Of a DNA stretch of 64,000 nt, positions 11,414 to 18,409 are shown one piece after another. The stretch comes from JALORV01 sp963769745. GTDB lineage: Bacteria > Pseudomonadota > Gammaproteobacteria > Burkholderiales > Burkholderiaceae_F. A program made the position numbers and the translations under genes. The stretch covers positions 1 to 64,000 of the forward strand of contig CAVYNB010000014.1 in assembly GCA_963769745.1 (NCBI GenBank), in the 5' to 3' direction. How positions within the stretch are numbered: the stretch's first letter is position 1; the number at the start of each line of letters is the position of its first letter. The notes beneath the pieces were generated by a model, which was not told where the DNA came from, searched no databases, and worked only from the letters and a program-made list of their open reading frames with translations.

Positions 11414-12448
11414 TCACTTCGGATACTTGGCGTTGGCTTTCTTCACGAACTCGTTCGTGTAGACGGACTTGAGGTCGATCTTGGCGTTCGCCATCGCAGG
11501 ATCGATGCTCGACAGCGCGCGCAGCGCAGTGGCCGGGCCCTGCTCGGGAATCATGCCGTCTGGCGAGAGCGCCGGCTTCGCTTTGAGAAAGGCATCGATA
11601 TAGACCGCGCGATCGCCGAGCAGAAAGCTCTCGGGCACAGTTTTCACGATGTCTGACGGCCCGGCCTGCTGAATCCACTTGTTGGCACGAACGATCGCGT
11701 TGGTCAGCGCCTGCACGGTGTTCGGGTTCTTCTCGATGAACGCGACCGGCGAGTACAGCGTCGCGGCCGGCATCGGACCGCCAAAGACCTTGTCGGCCTC
11801 GGCCACGTCGCGCGTGTCGGAAATGATCTTGATGTCGTTGTTGCGAACCAGCATCGTGATGACCGGATCAAGGTTGGAGATCGCGTCGATCTGCCCGGAC
11901 CGCAGCGCGGCCACCGCACCCTGCGAAGCGCCCACGCCCACGTAGGACACGTCCGTCCCCTTCAGGCCGCTCTTTGCCAGCACGAAGTTCGTCATGATGT
12001 TGGTCGAGGAGCCCGGCGCGGTCACGCCGATCTTCTTGCCCTTCAGGTCCGCCACCGACTTGAAGTTCGGCATCGTCTTGTTGCTGACCGCCAGCACGAT
12101 CTGCGGCGCCCTTCCCTGCAGCACGAAGGCACGCATCGGCTGGCCCTTGGCCTGCATGTTGATGTTGTGCTCGAACGCGCCCGAAACGACATCGGCACTG
12201 CCGCCGACCACGGCCTGCAGCGCGCGCGCGCCGCCGGCAAAGTCGACGATCTCGACTTCGAGGCCCTCGTCCTTGAAGAAGCCCTTCTGCTCCGCCACGG
12301 TCAGCGGCAGGTAGTACAGAAGGTTCTTGCCACCCACGGCGATCGTGACTTTCTTCTTTTCAAGTGCCTGCGCCGACAGCAGCGCAGGGAACAGCAGCGT
12401 GGCAACCCCGGCGGCAAGCACCGAGCGGCGGGTGGCGCGAACTAACAT
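11414..12448 (-). CDS. ABC transporter substrate-binding protein, SsuA/NMT1-like
   Basis: Periplasmic solute receptor for the adjacent importer, 344 residues. The leader TRRSVLAAGVATLLFPALLSAQA combines a twin arginine with a hydrophobic core and an AQA cleavage site, so Tat export is possible although Sec cannot be excluded. The mature protein has the SsuA/NMT1-like pattern LPLTVAEQKGFFKDEGLEVE, GGSADVVSGAFEH and IGVTAPGSSTN with a later GVGASQGAVAALRSGQIDA. It follows the CoA-transferase gene by 51 bases with a clear AGGAG before the ATG (the reverse of ctcct near 12457). Ligand unknown; clustering with a CoA-transferase hints at an organic acid. Confidence 0.88.
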   Translation of the reverse strand: MLVRATRRSVLAAGVATLLFPALLSAQALEKKKVTIAVGGKNLLYYLPLTVAEQKGFFKDEGLEVEIVDFAGGARALQAVVGGSADVVSGAFEHNINMQAKGQPMRAFVLQGRAPQIVLAVSNKTMPNFKSVADLKGKKIGVTAPGSSTNIMTNFVLAKSGLKGTDVSYVGVGASQGAVAALRSGQIDAISNLDPVITMLVRNNDIKIISDTRDVAEADKVFGGPMPAATLYSPVAFIEKNPNTVQALTNAIVRANKWIQQAGPSDIVKTVPESFLLGDRAVYIDAFLKAKPALSPDGMIPEQGPATALRALSSIDPAMANAKIDLKSVYTNEFVKKANAKYPK

Positions 12449-12499
12449 GAGTGTCTCCTTGAATTTTCAGTCGGGGCGCTGATCGCCTCTGCGGCGATC

Positions 12500-13702
12500 T
12501 TAAATCACACCGTCGCGGCGCAGCGCGTCGATCGCAGCCTGGTCATGGCCCAGGCGCATCAGTACTTCCTCGGTGTGTTCGCCGAGCCGGGGCCCGAGCC
12601 ATGCGGTTCCGCCGGGCGTGGCAGACAGCTTGGGCACGACGGCGGGCACCTTGAGCGGCGTTCCATCGGGCAAGTGCTGCTGCTCGATCATGTCGCGCGC
12701 GGCAAACTGGGCATCCTCGACCATGTCGGCGACGCTGTAGATGCGCGATGCCGGGACGTCGGCCGCCTGCAGGATAGACAGGGCATCGTCGATGGTCCGC
12801 TCGCCGCACCAGGCCTGGATCGCGTCGTCGATCTCCTTTGTCCTGCGGACACGACCCTCGTTGCGCGCGAGCGCCGGGTCCTCGGCGAGGTCCGTGCGGC
12901 CGATGGCATGCATCAGTCGCTTGAAAATGGCGTCGCCGTTGCCGGCGACCACGATCGCCGCATCGTTCGCGCACGAGTAGGTGTTCGACGGAACGATGCC
13001 GGGCAAGGCCCCGCCCGTGCGCGCCCGCACGACGCCGTAGCGATCGAACTCCGGCACGGTGCTCTCCATCATGTTGAACACCGCCTCGTACAGGGCGACG
13101 TCGACGAACTGGCCAACGCCGCGCCCCCGGCCGCCGGTCGCATCGCGATGGCGCAGTGCCATCAGCGCGCCGATCACGCCGTGCAGGGCCGCGATCGAGT
13201 CGCCGATCGAGATGCCGATCCGCACCGGAGGACGGTCCGGATGTCCGGACACGAAGCGGATGCCCCCCATCGATTCGCCGATCGCACCAAAGCCGGGTCG
13301 GTCACGCATCGGCCCGGTCTGCCCGTAGCCGGAGATGCGCACCATGATGGTCGCCGGGTTGGACTCACGCAGCTGCTCGTAGCCCAGGCCCCACTTTTCC
13401 AGTACGCCGGGCCGGTAGTTCTCGATGACGACATCGGCGTCGAGCGCGAGCGTCCTGGCAATCGCCTGCGCGCGGGCGTCCTTCAGATTGAGTGCGATCG
13501 ATTTCTTGTTGCGCGCCTGCACGTACCACCAGAGCGACGTGCCCTCGTGCAGATAGCGCCAGTTGCGGATGGGGTCGCCGCTGGCCGGATCCTCGACCTT
13601 GATCACCTCGGCCCCGAACTCCGCAAACATGCGCGCGGCGAACGGACCTGCGATCAAGGTCCCGAGTTCGAGGACCTTGATGCCCTCGAGCGGTCCCGCC
13701 AT
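12500..13702 (-). CDS. CaiB/BaiF family (class III) CoA-transferase
   Basis: Class III CoA-transferases move CoA between organic acids. The 400-residue protein begins with the family N-terminus LEGIKVLELGTLIAGPFAARM then GAEVIKVEDPASGDPIRNW. It has the conserved NKKSIALNLKD stretch and the aspartate of GQFVDVALYEA, equivalent to the catalytic Asp of formyl-CoA transferase. The C-terminal CGERTIDDALSILQAADVPASRIYS is also typical. It starts 3 bases after the MAPEG gene and precedes the importer genes in the same direction. A substrate-specific name (formyl-, succinyl-, mesaconyl-) is not justified. Confidence 0.9.
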   Translation of the reverse strand: MAGPLEGIKVLELGTLIAGPFAARMFAEFGAEVIKVEDPASGDPIRNWRYLHEGTSLWWYVQARNKKSIALNLKDARAQAIARTLALDADVVIENYRPGVLEKWGLGYEQLRESNPATIMVRISGYGQTGPMRDRPGFGAIGESMGGIRFVSGHPDRPPVRIGISIGDSIAALHGVIGALMALRHRDATGGRGRGVGQFVDVALYEAVFNMMESTVPEFDRYGVVRARTGGALPGIVPSNTYSCANDAAIVVAGNGDAIFKRLMHAIGRTDLAEDPALARNEGRVRRTKEIDDAIQAWCGERTIDDALSILQAADVPASRIYSVADMVEDAQFAARDMIEQQHLPDGTPLKVPAVVPKLSATPGGTAWLGPRLGEHTEEVLMRLGHDQAAIDALRRDGVI

Positions 13703-13705
13703 CGC

Positions 13706-14089
13706 TCAGGCTCCGAGCAGGAAGATCGTCAGGCAGGCGAGCCAGCCGATCAGCCATACGAGCGATCGCGCCGCCTGCCAGTCCGCCAGATAGCAGCCGA
13801 GGTAACCCAGCCGCGCCACGATGAAGATGATCGCCAGGATGTCGACCCGCTCCTGCGGCGCGTGGGTCAGGTGCGCAACGATGACGGCGGCCGCGAAGAA
13901 CGGAAACGCCTCGAAGGCATTGAGCTGCGCGTTGTTCGCGCGCTTGCTCAAACCGGTCTGGCGCTCGAGCCAGGCGCGCGGGTCGCGGTTGTTGTAGCGC
14001 GGCCCGCTGGTCTTCGCGACGATGGTCGCAAGCATCGGGAGCAGCGCGGCGATGAGCACACACCAGAACGCAATCGTCATCGAATCCAC
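13706..14089 (-). CDS. MAPEG family membrane protein
   Basis: A small integral membrane protein of 127 residues with four predicted helices. Its MAPEG features are RYNNRDPRAWLERQTGLSKRANNAQLNAFEAFPFFAAAV, including the conserved RA-N-Q-N-E-FPFF pattern, and IARLGYLGCYLAD. MAPEG proteins include glutathione-dependent enzymes and many uncharacterised bacterial members, so no reaction is assigned. It starts 39 bases after the recR stop and ends 3 bases before the CoA-transferase, suggesting readthrough from the dnaX-ybaB-recR unit into the CoA-transferase/ABC genes. Confidence 0.85.
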   Translation of the reverse strand: MDSMTIAFWCVLIAALLPMLATIVAKTSGPRYNNRDPRAWLERQTGLSKRANNAQLNAFEAFPFFAAAVIVAHLTHAPQERVDILAIIFIVARLGYLGCYLADWQAARSLVWLIGWLACLTIFLLGA

Positions 14090-14128
14090 CTTCGGGACTT
14101 TAGTGCCGTTACAGCGTGCCGGCGTCTG

Positions 14129-14731
14129 CTATGCAGCGCGCCGGTCCAGCATCGCCTGCGCGATCGTGTTGACATCGGTGTATTCGAGTTCGGCACCGGC
14201 CGGCACGCCGCGCGCCAGGCGCGTGATCTTCAGTTCCGGATTCCGCCCGCGCAGCAGTTCGCCGATGTAATGCGCGGTGGCGTCGCCTTCCGGAGTGAAC
14301 GAGGTGGCAACGATCACCTCCCGCACGATGCCGTCGGTGGCGCGCGCCAGCAGCTGCTCCATCTGGATCTCGCGCGGACCGATGCCGTCGAGCGGAGACA
14401 GCCTGCCGAGCAGCACGAAGTACAGGCCACCATAGGACATCGACTGCTCGATCATCAACTGATCCGCCGGGGACTCGACCACGCACAGCAGCTGCGCGTC
14501 GCGCCGGACGCTGGCGCAGGTCTCGCAGACCTCGAGTTCGGTGAGGGTGTTGCAGCGTGCACAGTGGCGGATCGACTGCACCGCAGCGAGCAGCGACTCG
14601 CCCAGCCGCACAGCGGACTCCCGGTCGTGCTGCAGCAGGTGAAACGCGATCCGCTGCGCCGAGCGCGGTCCGATGCCGGGCAGATGCTTCAGCGCATCGA
14701 CGAGCTTGTCGAGCGTGGGGCCGAGTTTCAT
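14129..14731 (-). CDS. recR: Recombination protein RecR
   Basis: RecR works with RecF and RecO to load RecA at single-stranded gaps. At 200 residues it has the usual length. The helix-hairpin-helix is LKHLPGIGPRSAQRIAFHLL, the zinc finger is CARCNTLTELEVCETC (four cysteines at about 57-72) and the Toprim domain begins LLCVVESPADQLMIE. It is the last gene of the conserved dnaX-ybaB-recR set. There is no Shine-Dalgarno before the ATG; a large hairpin abuts the start instead. Confidence 0.97.
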   Translation of the reverse strand: MKLGPTLDKLVDALKHLPGIGPRSAQRIAFHLLQHDRESAVRLGESLLAAVQSIRHCARCNTLTELEVCETCASVRRDAQLLCVVESPADQLMIEQSMSYGGLYFVLLGRLSPLDGIGPREIQMEQLLARATDGIVREVIVATSFTPEGDATAHYIGELLRGRNPELKITRLARGVPAGAELEYTDVNTIAQAMLDRRAA

Positions 14732-14737
14732 GATGTC

Positions 14738-14782
14738 GAAGCGGGTGTATGCGGCCCTGCAGGCCGCACGTGCACCCGCTTC
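14738..14782 (-). promoter_or_regulatory. Long imperfect hairpin just upstream of recR
   Basis: Two nested palindromes form one stem: outer GAAGCGGGTG with CACCCGCTTC (10 bp), inner TGCGGCC with GGCCGCA (7 bp), loop CTGCA, joined by a small asymmetric bulge. The foot of the stem is 6 bases from the recR ATG and occupies the place where a ribosome binding site would be. There is no U-tract, so it is not a standard terminator. Confidence 0.55.
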
Positions 14783-14873
14783 GCTAGATAGTGTGCAGCG
14801 GGCTTCGGGCGGCCGGGCGGCCGCTGCAAGGTCAACAGCACCGAGGAATCTGGCCGCATTGCCGCGGCGTCGC

Positions 14874-15200
14874 CTAGAACGGCAGCTTCATGCCCGGCGG
14901 CAGCGGCATGCCGGCCGTGATCGACGACATCTTCTCCTGCGACACGGCTTCTGCACGGCGCACCGCGTCGTTGAAGGCCGCGGCGACGAGGTCTTCGAGC
15001 ATGTCCTTGTCGTCGCCGACCAGGCTGGGGTCGATCGCCACACGGCGCACGTCGTGCTTGCAGGTCATCACGACCTTCACCATTCCGGCGCCCGACTGGC
15101 CTTCGACCTCCGTGTTGGCGAGTTCTTCCTGCAGGCGCTTGACGCCCTCCTGCATCTTCTGCGCCTGTTGCATCAAGCCGGCAAGCTGGCCTTTCATCAT
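14874..15200 (-). CDS. ybaB: YbaB/EbfC family nucleoid-associated protein
   Basis: A small (108-residue) DNA-binding protein that forms tweezer-shaped dimers. The N-terminal coiled-coil helix (QLAGLMQQAQKMQEGVKRLQEELANTEVEG), the GMVKVVMTCKHDVRRVAIDP core and the methionine/proline-rich tail ITAGMPLPPGMKLPF are all standard. Its start overlaps the dnaX stop (ATGA at 15197-15200), the usual translational coupling in this operon. Confidence 0.95.
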   Translation of the reverse strand: MMKGQLAGLMQQAQKMQEGVKRLQEELANTEVEGQSGAGMVKVVMTCKHDVRRVAIDPSLVGDDKDMLEDLVAAAFNDAVRRAEAVSQEKMSSITAGMPLPPGMKLPF

Positions 15201-16840
15201 CGCTGCGTTCCCGTGTCGTTGGAATCGCGCGGGCGTATCGATGCAGGATCGACTGCCGCGCCGAAGTTGTCGATTAATTCTCGCACGAAGGGATCACCAT
15301 AGATCGACTCCTCGGCTTGTCGTTGCCGCTCCGCATTGGCCTGTGCGGTCCGTCCTGCCGCGGTCGGCCCCGTCGTGCTGCCGACGTCGGCCGTGAGACG
15401 GACCGTGCGTCCCAGCGCTGCTCCGAGCGCCGCCTTCAGCTTGTCCACCGTACCCGCTTCGGTCAGCGTCTTGAGCGGCGCGCGCAGGCGAAAGTGATCG
15501 CCCTGCACCGACACGAGTTCACTGCGCTGGGCCAGTTCCTTCACGAGGCCGCTGACCTTGAGCCGCGCAACCAGCGACGGCCAGTCGCCATCGAATTCGC
15601 TTGGCGCAACCGTCGACGGCGCCTGCGAAACAACCGGGGCCGGCACTGCCACTTCGGTCGCCCGAACCGGCGTCGGAACGCTGGCCCGCGCGGGCCGGCC
15701 GGCCGCGAGCGATGCCGGCCGCGGCGGCGGGGACGTCGTCGCAACACCGGGCGCAAACGCCAGCATGCGCAGCAGCGTCATCGTGAATCCGGCGTACTCG
15801 TCCGGCGCCAGGTGCAGGTCGTTGCGGCCGTGCAGCGCGATCTGGTAGTAAAGCTGCACTTCGTCCGGCGCGAGCGCGCGCGCCAGGCGTTGCACGTCGG
15901 CCGCATTCACTTCATCGTCTGCACCGGCCTCGACCTGCTGCGCCATGGCCACGCGATGCAGCAGGCTCGCCAGATCGCGCAGGGCCTGCGCGAACGACAG
16001 GCTCGCGCCGTTCATTTCGTCGGCCAGCGCCAGCACGCCTTTCGCATCGCGTGCGACGACCGCATCCAGCACGCGCACCAGCGTGCTTTCGTCGATCGCG
16101 CCGAGCATGCCCCGCACCGCCTCGAGCGAGACCGGACCGGCGGCATAGGCAATCGCCTGGTCCAGCAGCGACAGGCCGTCGCGCATGCTGCCGCGCGCCG
16201 CGTGCGCCAGCATGCGCAATGCGGCGTCCTCGGCCTGGATGCCCTCCTGCAGCAGTATCTCGCGCATGCGCTCGGCGATGCCGGCCGGCGTCATCTGCTT
16301 GAGGTTGAACTGCAGGCAGCGCGACAGCACGGTGACCGGCACCTTCTGCGGATCGGTCGTCGCCAGGATGAACTTGACGTAGTCGGGCGGCTCTTCGAGC
16401 GTCTTCAGCATCGCATTGAACGCGTGCGCTGAAAGCTGGTGCACCTCGTCGATCATGTAGACCTTGAAGCGTGCGCTGCTCGGCGCATACATCGCGCGTT
16501 CGAGCAGCTGCACCATTTCGTCGACGCCCCGGTTGCTGGCCGCGTCCATTTCGATGTAATCGACGAAACGGCCGGCATCGATTGCCGTGCAGGCTTCGCA
16601 GACACCGCAGGGAGTGGGTGTGATGCCGCCGGTGCCATCGGCGCCGACACAGTTCAGCGCCTTGGCAAGGATGCGTGACAGCGTCGTCTTGCCGACTCCG
16701 CGGGTTCCGGTGAAAAGATAGGCGTGATGCAGTCGATTGGCGCTGAGCGCGTGCGTCAGCGCGCGGACCACGTGCTCCTGGCCGACCAGCGTCGAGAAAT
16801 CACGGGGGCGCCACTTGCGGGCAAGGACCTGATACGACAT
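15197..16840 (-). CDS. dnaX: DNA polymerase III subunits gamma/tau (DnaX)
   Basis: Clamp-loader ATPase. Walker A is FTGTRGVGKTTLS at about 43-55. The zinc module follows, with the first Cys in ALNCVGADG and then CGVCEAC. The DEVH-type Walker B is VYMIDEVHQLS, sensor 1 lies in LATTDPQKVP and the SRC arginine-finger motif in VLSRCLQFNLKQ. Domain III follows, then a proline/alanine linker (about 365-410) and a short tau C-terminus. Total 547 residues. No A AAA AAG-type slippery site is seen, so production of separate gamma by frameshifting as in E. coli is not supported. It is downstream of ffs and the GNAT gene and coupled to ybaB. Confidence 0.96.
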   Translation of the reverse strand: MSYQVLARKWRPRDFSTLVGQEHVVRALTHALSANRLHHAYLFTGTRGVGKTTLSRILAKALNCVGADGTGGITPTPCGVCEACTAIDAGRFVDYIEMDAASNRGVDEMVQLLERAMYAPSSARFKVYMIDEVHQLSAHAFNAMLKTLEEPPDYVKFILATTDPQKVPVTVLSRCLQFNLKQMTPAGIAERMREILLQEGIQAEDAALRMLAHAARGSMRDGLSLLDQAIAYAAGPVSLEAVRGMLGAIDESTLVRVLDAVVARDAKGVLALADEMNGASLSFAQALRDLASLLHRVAMAQQVEAGADDEVNAADVQRLARALAPDEVQLYYQIALHGRNDLHLAPDEYAGFTMTLLRMLAFAPGVATTSPPPRPASLAAGRPARASVPTPVRATEVAVPAPVVSQAPSTVAPSEFDGDWPSLVARLKVSGLVKELAQRSELVSVQGDHFRLRAPLKTLTEAGTVDKLKAALGAALGRTVRLTADVGSTTGPTAAGRTAQANAERQRQAEESIYGDPFVRELIDNFGAAVDPASIRPRDSNDTGTQR

Positions 16841-16849
16841 GCGCGGATT

Positions 16850-17344
16850 CTACGGGGCCGTCGGAGCCGCGAAGCGCGTGAGCGCATCGCCCGTCATCCG
16901 GCAGACGCGCCAGTCCGGCATGACGATGGCGCCGATCGATTCGTAGAACTCGATCGCAGGCGTGTTCCAGTCCAGCACGGTCCACTCGTAGCGTCCGCAG
17001 CCGCGCTGCACGGCAAGCCGGGCGCCGTGGCGGATCAGCGCCTTGCCGATGCCGCGTCCGCGCGCCTCGGGCACGACGAACAGATCCTCGAGATACAGGC
17101 CGCGGCGCGTAAGGAAGGTCGAGAAATTGTGAAAGAAGAGCGCAAAACCGAGCGCCTGCTCGCCCTCCCAGGCAATCACCGCCTCGATGACCGGACGCTC
17201 GCAGAACAATTCCTGCCGCAAGTCGTCAGCAGAGCCCGCGACGTGATCCGCCAGCTTTTCGTACTCGGCCAGCGCGCAGATCAGCGCAAAGACTGCATCA
17301 CAGTCTTCCGGCCGTGCTGAAGCAATGCGAATATCGGAGGGCAT
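16850..17344 (-). CDS. GNAT family N-acetyltransferase
   Basis: Predicted acetyl-CoA-dependent acetyltransferase of about 164 residues. The fold is recognisable from IRIASARPEDCDAVFALICALAEYE, the LEDLFVVPEARGRGIGKAL motif A (acetyl-CoA pyrophosphate loop R-G-x-G-I/K) and the late YEWTVLDWNTPAIEFYESIGA, as in diamine/SAT-type members. The frame is open upstream as far as 17467, but that part overlaps the 4.5S RNA. I start at the ATG at 17344 (MPSDIRIAS); ATG 17356 is an alternative, and neither has a good ribosome binding site. It lies 9 bases before dnaX. Substrate unknown, though similarity to SAT-like proteins suggests a small amine. Confidence 0.85.
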   Translation of the reverse strand: MPSDIRIASARPEDCDAVFALICALAEYEKLADHVAGSADDLRQELFCERPVIEAVIAWEGEQALGFALFFHNFSTFLTRRGLYLEDLFVVPEARGRGIGKALIRHGARLAVQRGCGRYEWTVLDWNTPAIEFYESIGAIVMPDWRVCRMTGDALTRFAAPTAP

Positions 17345-17421
17345 ATCACAAACCATGTAGGAGACGTCGGGGGGAGGTCCAGGAGGGGGCCCGGCCCCCT
17401 CTTGCGTCTCATCGGGCGAAC

Positions 17422-17450
17422 CGCCTTTCCGCGCTTTGCGCGGAAAGGCG
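17422..17450 (-). terminator. Perfect 13-bp hairpin at the end of ffs
   Basis: CGCCTTTCCGCGC pairs perfectly with its complement around a three-base TTT loop. It begins at the 3' end of the 4.5S RNA and is a plausible termination or processing structure. It lacks a long U-tract on the minus strand, so intrinsic termination is not certain. Being symmetric it could act on either strand. Confidence 0.55.
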
Positions 17451-17542
17451 AGCCTTGTCCTCGGCACTGAAGGTAATCCGCTGTGGCTGCTTCGTTCCCG
17501 ACCTGACCAGATTCACGGCACCTCCATGCGAGGGGGCCCGCC
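17447..17542 (-). ncRNA. ffs: 4.5S RNA, small signal recognition particle RNA
   Basis: RNA of the bacterial SRP, partner of Ffh in co-translational targeting. The minus strand contains the near-invariant domain IV core GGTCAGGTCGGGAACGAAGC followed by AGCCACAG. Flanking sequence folds as expected: the ends GGCGGGCC and GGCTCGCC pair over 8 bp (one G-U), and CCTCG/CGAGG and GTGAAT/ATTAC form inner helices. These pairings set the boundaries and give 96 nt. A weak -10 (TACCAT, 17555-17550) lies 7 bases before the 5' end. Position just upstream of dnaX is typical of betaproteobacteria. Confidence 0.93.
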
Positions 17543-17586
17543 GGGACGAATGGTATCAGTGCATTCGTCGACGCCCGATGAGCGCT

Positions 17587-18276
17587 CTACTTCACCGCAA
17601 AGCAGTAAAAGCGTCCGTCCCCACCGGTACTGTTGAGCTTTGCCATGTCGCAACCGAGTGTGGGATGCGAGGAATTCCAGGAAGTCGCCCAGGTGGAGGT
17701 CATCATCGGGCCGGCGCGATCGTGATGGCCGACCATCGCCGACCCGTCGGCACCGCCCTTGGTCCAGTTACCGCAGGTCATGTCAGAAAATGGCGCGCCG
17801 GGAAACGCGGTGCCATCGGCACGTGAGCCGGTCAGTATGTCGTGCCGGTTGGGCTTGTCCACCGTGCCATTGACGACCTGACCGCGTTCGTCGAGCGCCG
17901 TCTGCTTGTTTAGATTGCTCGCCGGCGAATGCAGGTCATCGACGCTCTTCGCAACCTCGACTCCCATGACGTTGCGCCACGGTCCGGGACCGATGCGGTC
18001 GCGCGCATTGACGAAGTTCGGATCCCGCAGCCCCGGCGCCTGCGTGCTCAGGTAGGCGCGCCAGGTGCGATCGGGTGCGCCCGCGGCCTTGGCGAGCTTC
18101 GCGCAATGCTGATCGGCGCCCTCGAGTCCGCCGAGATCGGCGCCCTTGCCCGGGCCGGCGCTGGTCACGAAGAAGGTCATGTCCTTGGGGTTCAGCTGAG
18201 GCGGTGTGCTTTGGCAACCCCACAGCGCCATCAGGCCGACCGTCGCCAGCCCCGCAGTTCGCAGCGTCGATTGCAT
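17587..18276 (-). CDS. Lectin-like (DUF1554-type) putative lipoprotein
   Basis: Secreted or outer-membrane protein of 229 residues. The N-terminus MQSTLRTAGLATVGLMALWGC looks like a lipoprotein signal with the modified cysteine at residue 21, although the W before GC is not ideal. The mature part has the pattern MTFFVTSAGPGKGADLGGL, GADQHCAKLA, TWRAYLSTQ, NARDRIGPGPW, NRHDILTGS and TCGNWTKG. It resembles bacterial proteins annotated as lectins or DUF1554. I start at ATG 18276 because only from there is there a signal peptide. It stands alone between ffs and addA, both also on the minus strand. No carbohydrate ligand can be named. Confidence 0.72.
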   Translation of the reverse strand: MQSTLRTAGLATVGLMALWGCQSTPPQLNPKDMTFFVTSAGPGKGADLGGLEGADQHCAKLAKAAGAPDRTWRAYLSTQAPGLRDPNFVNARDRIGPGPWRNVMGVEVAKSVDDLHSPASNLNKQTALDERGQVVNGTVDKPNRHDILTGSRADGTAFPGAPFSDMTCGNWTKGGADGSAMVGHHDRAGPMMTSTWATSWNSSHPTLGCDMAKLNSTGGDGRFYCFAVK

Positions 18277-18409
18277 AACGATCCCCTGACGACTCAAGTG
18301 AGGCTTACTGCGCGCCGCTGCCGCGAGTCCTGCGGCCGGCACAGCCACCGGCTGGCCATTCTTCCGGCTGGGCTCGTCCAAGTCAACGCTCGTAGACCCT
18401 GTCCCCCGT

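Noticed and set aside
12545..14791. A 748-codon plus-strand open frame opposite the CoA-transferase, MAPEG and recR genes
   Set aside because: Same cause: long antisense frames are common at this GC content, and the minus-strand proteins are clearly real.
15197..16840. Programmed frameshift in dnaX giving separate gamma and tau
   Set aside because: No A-AAA-AAG or similar slippery heptamer was found in the coding strand.
16850..17467. Longer GNAT protein starting at 17467
   Set aside because: The extra N-terminal 41 residues are encoded by the 4.5S RNA 3' end and its hairpin and show no acetyltransferase similarity.
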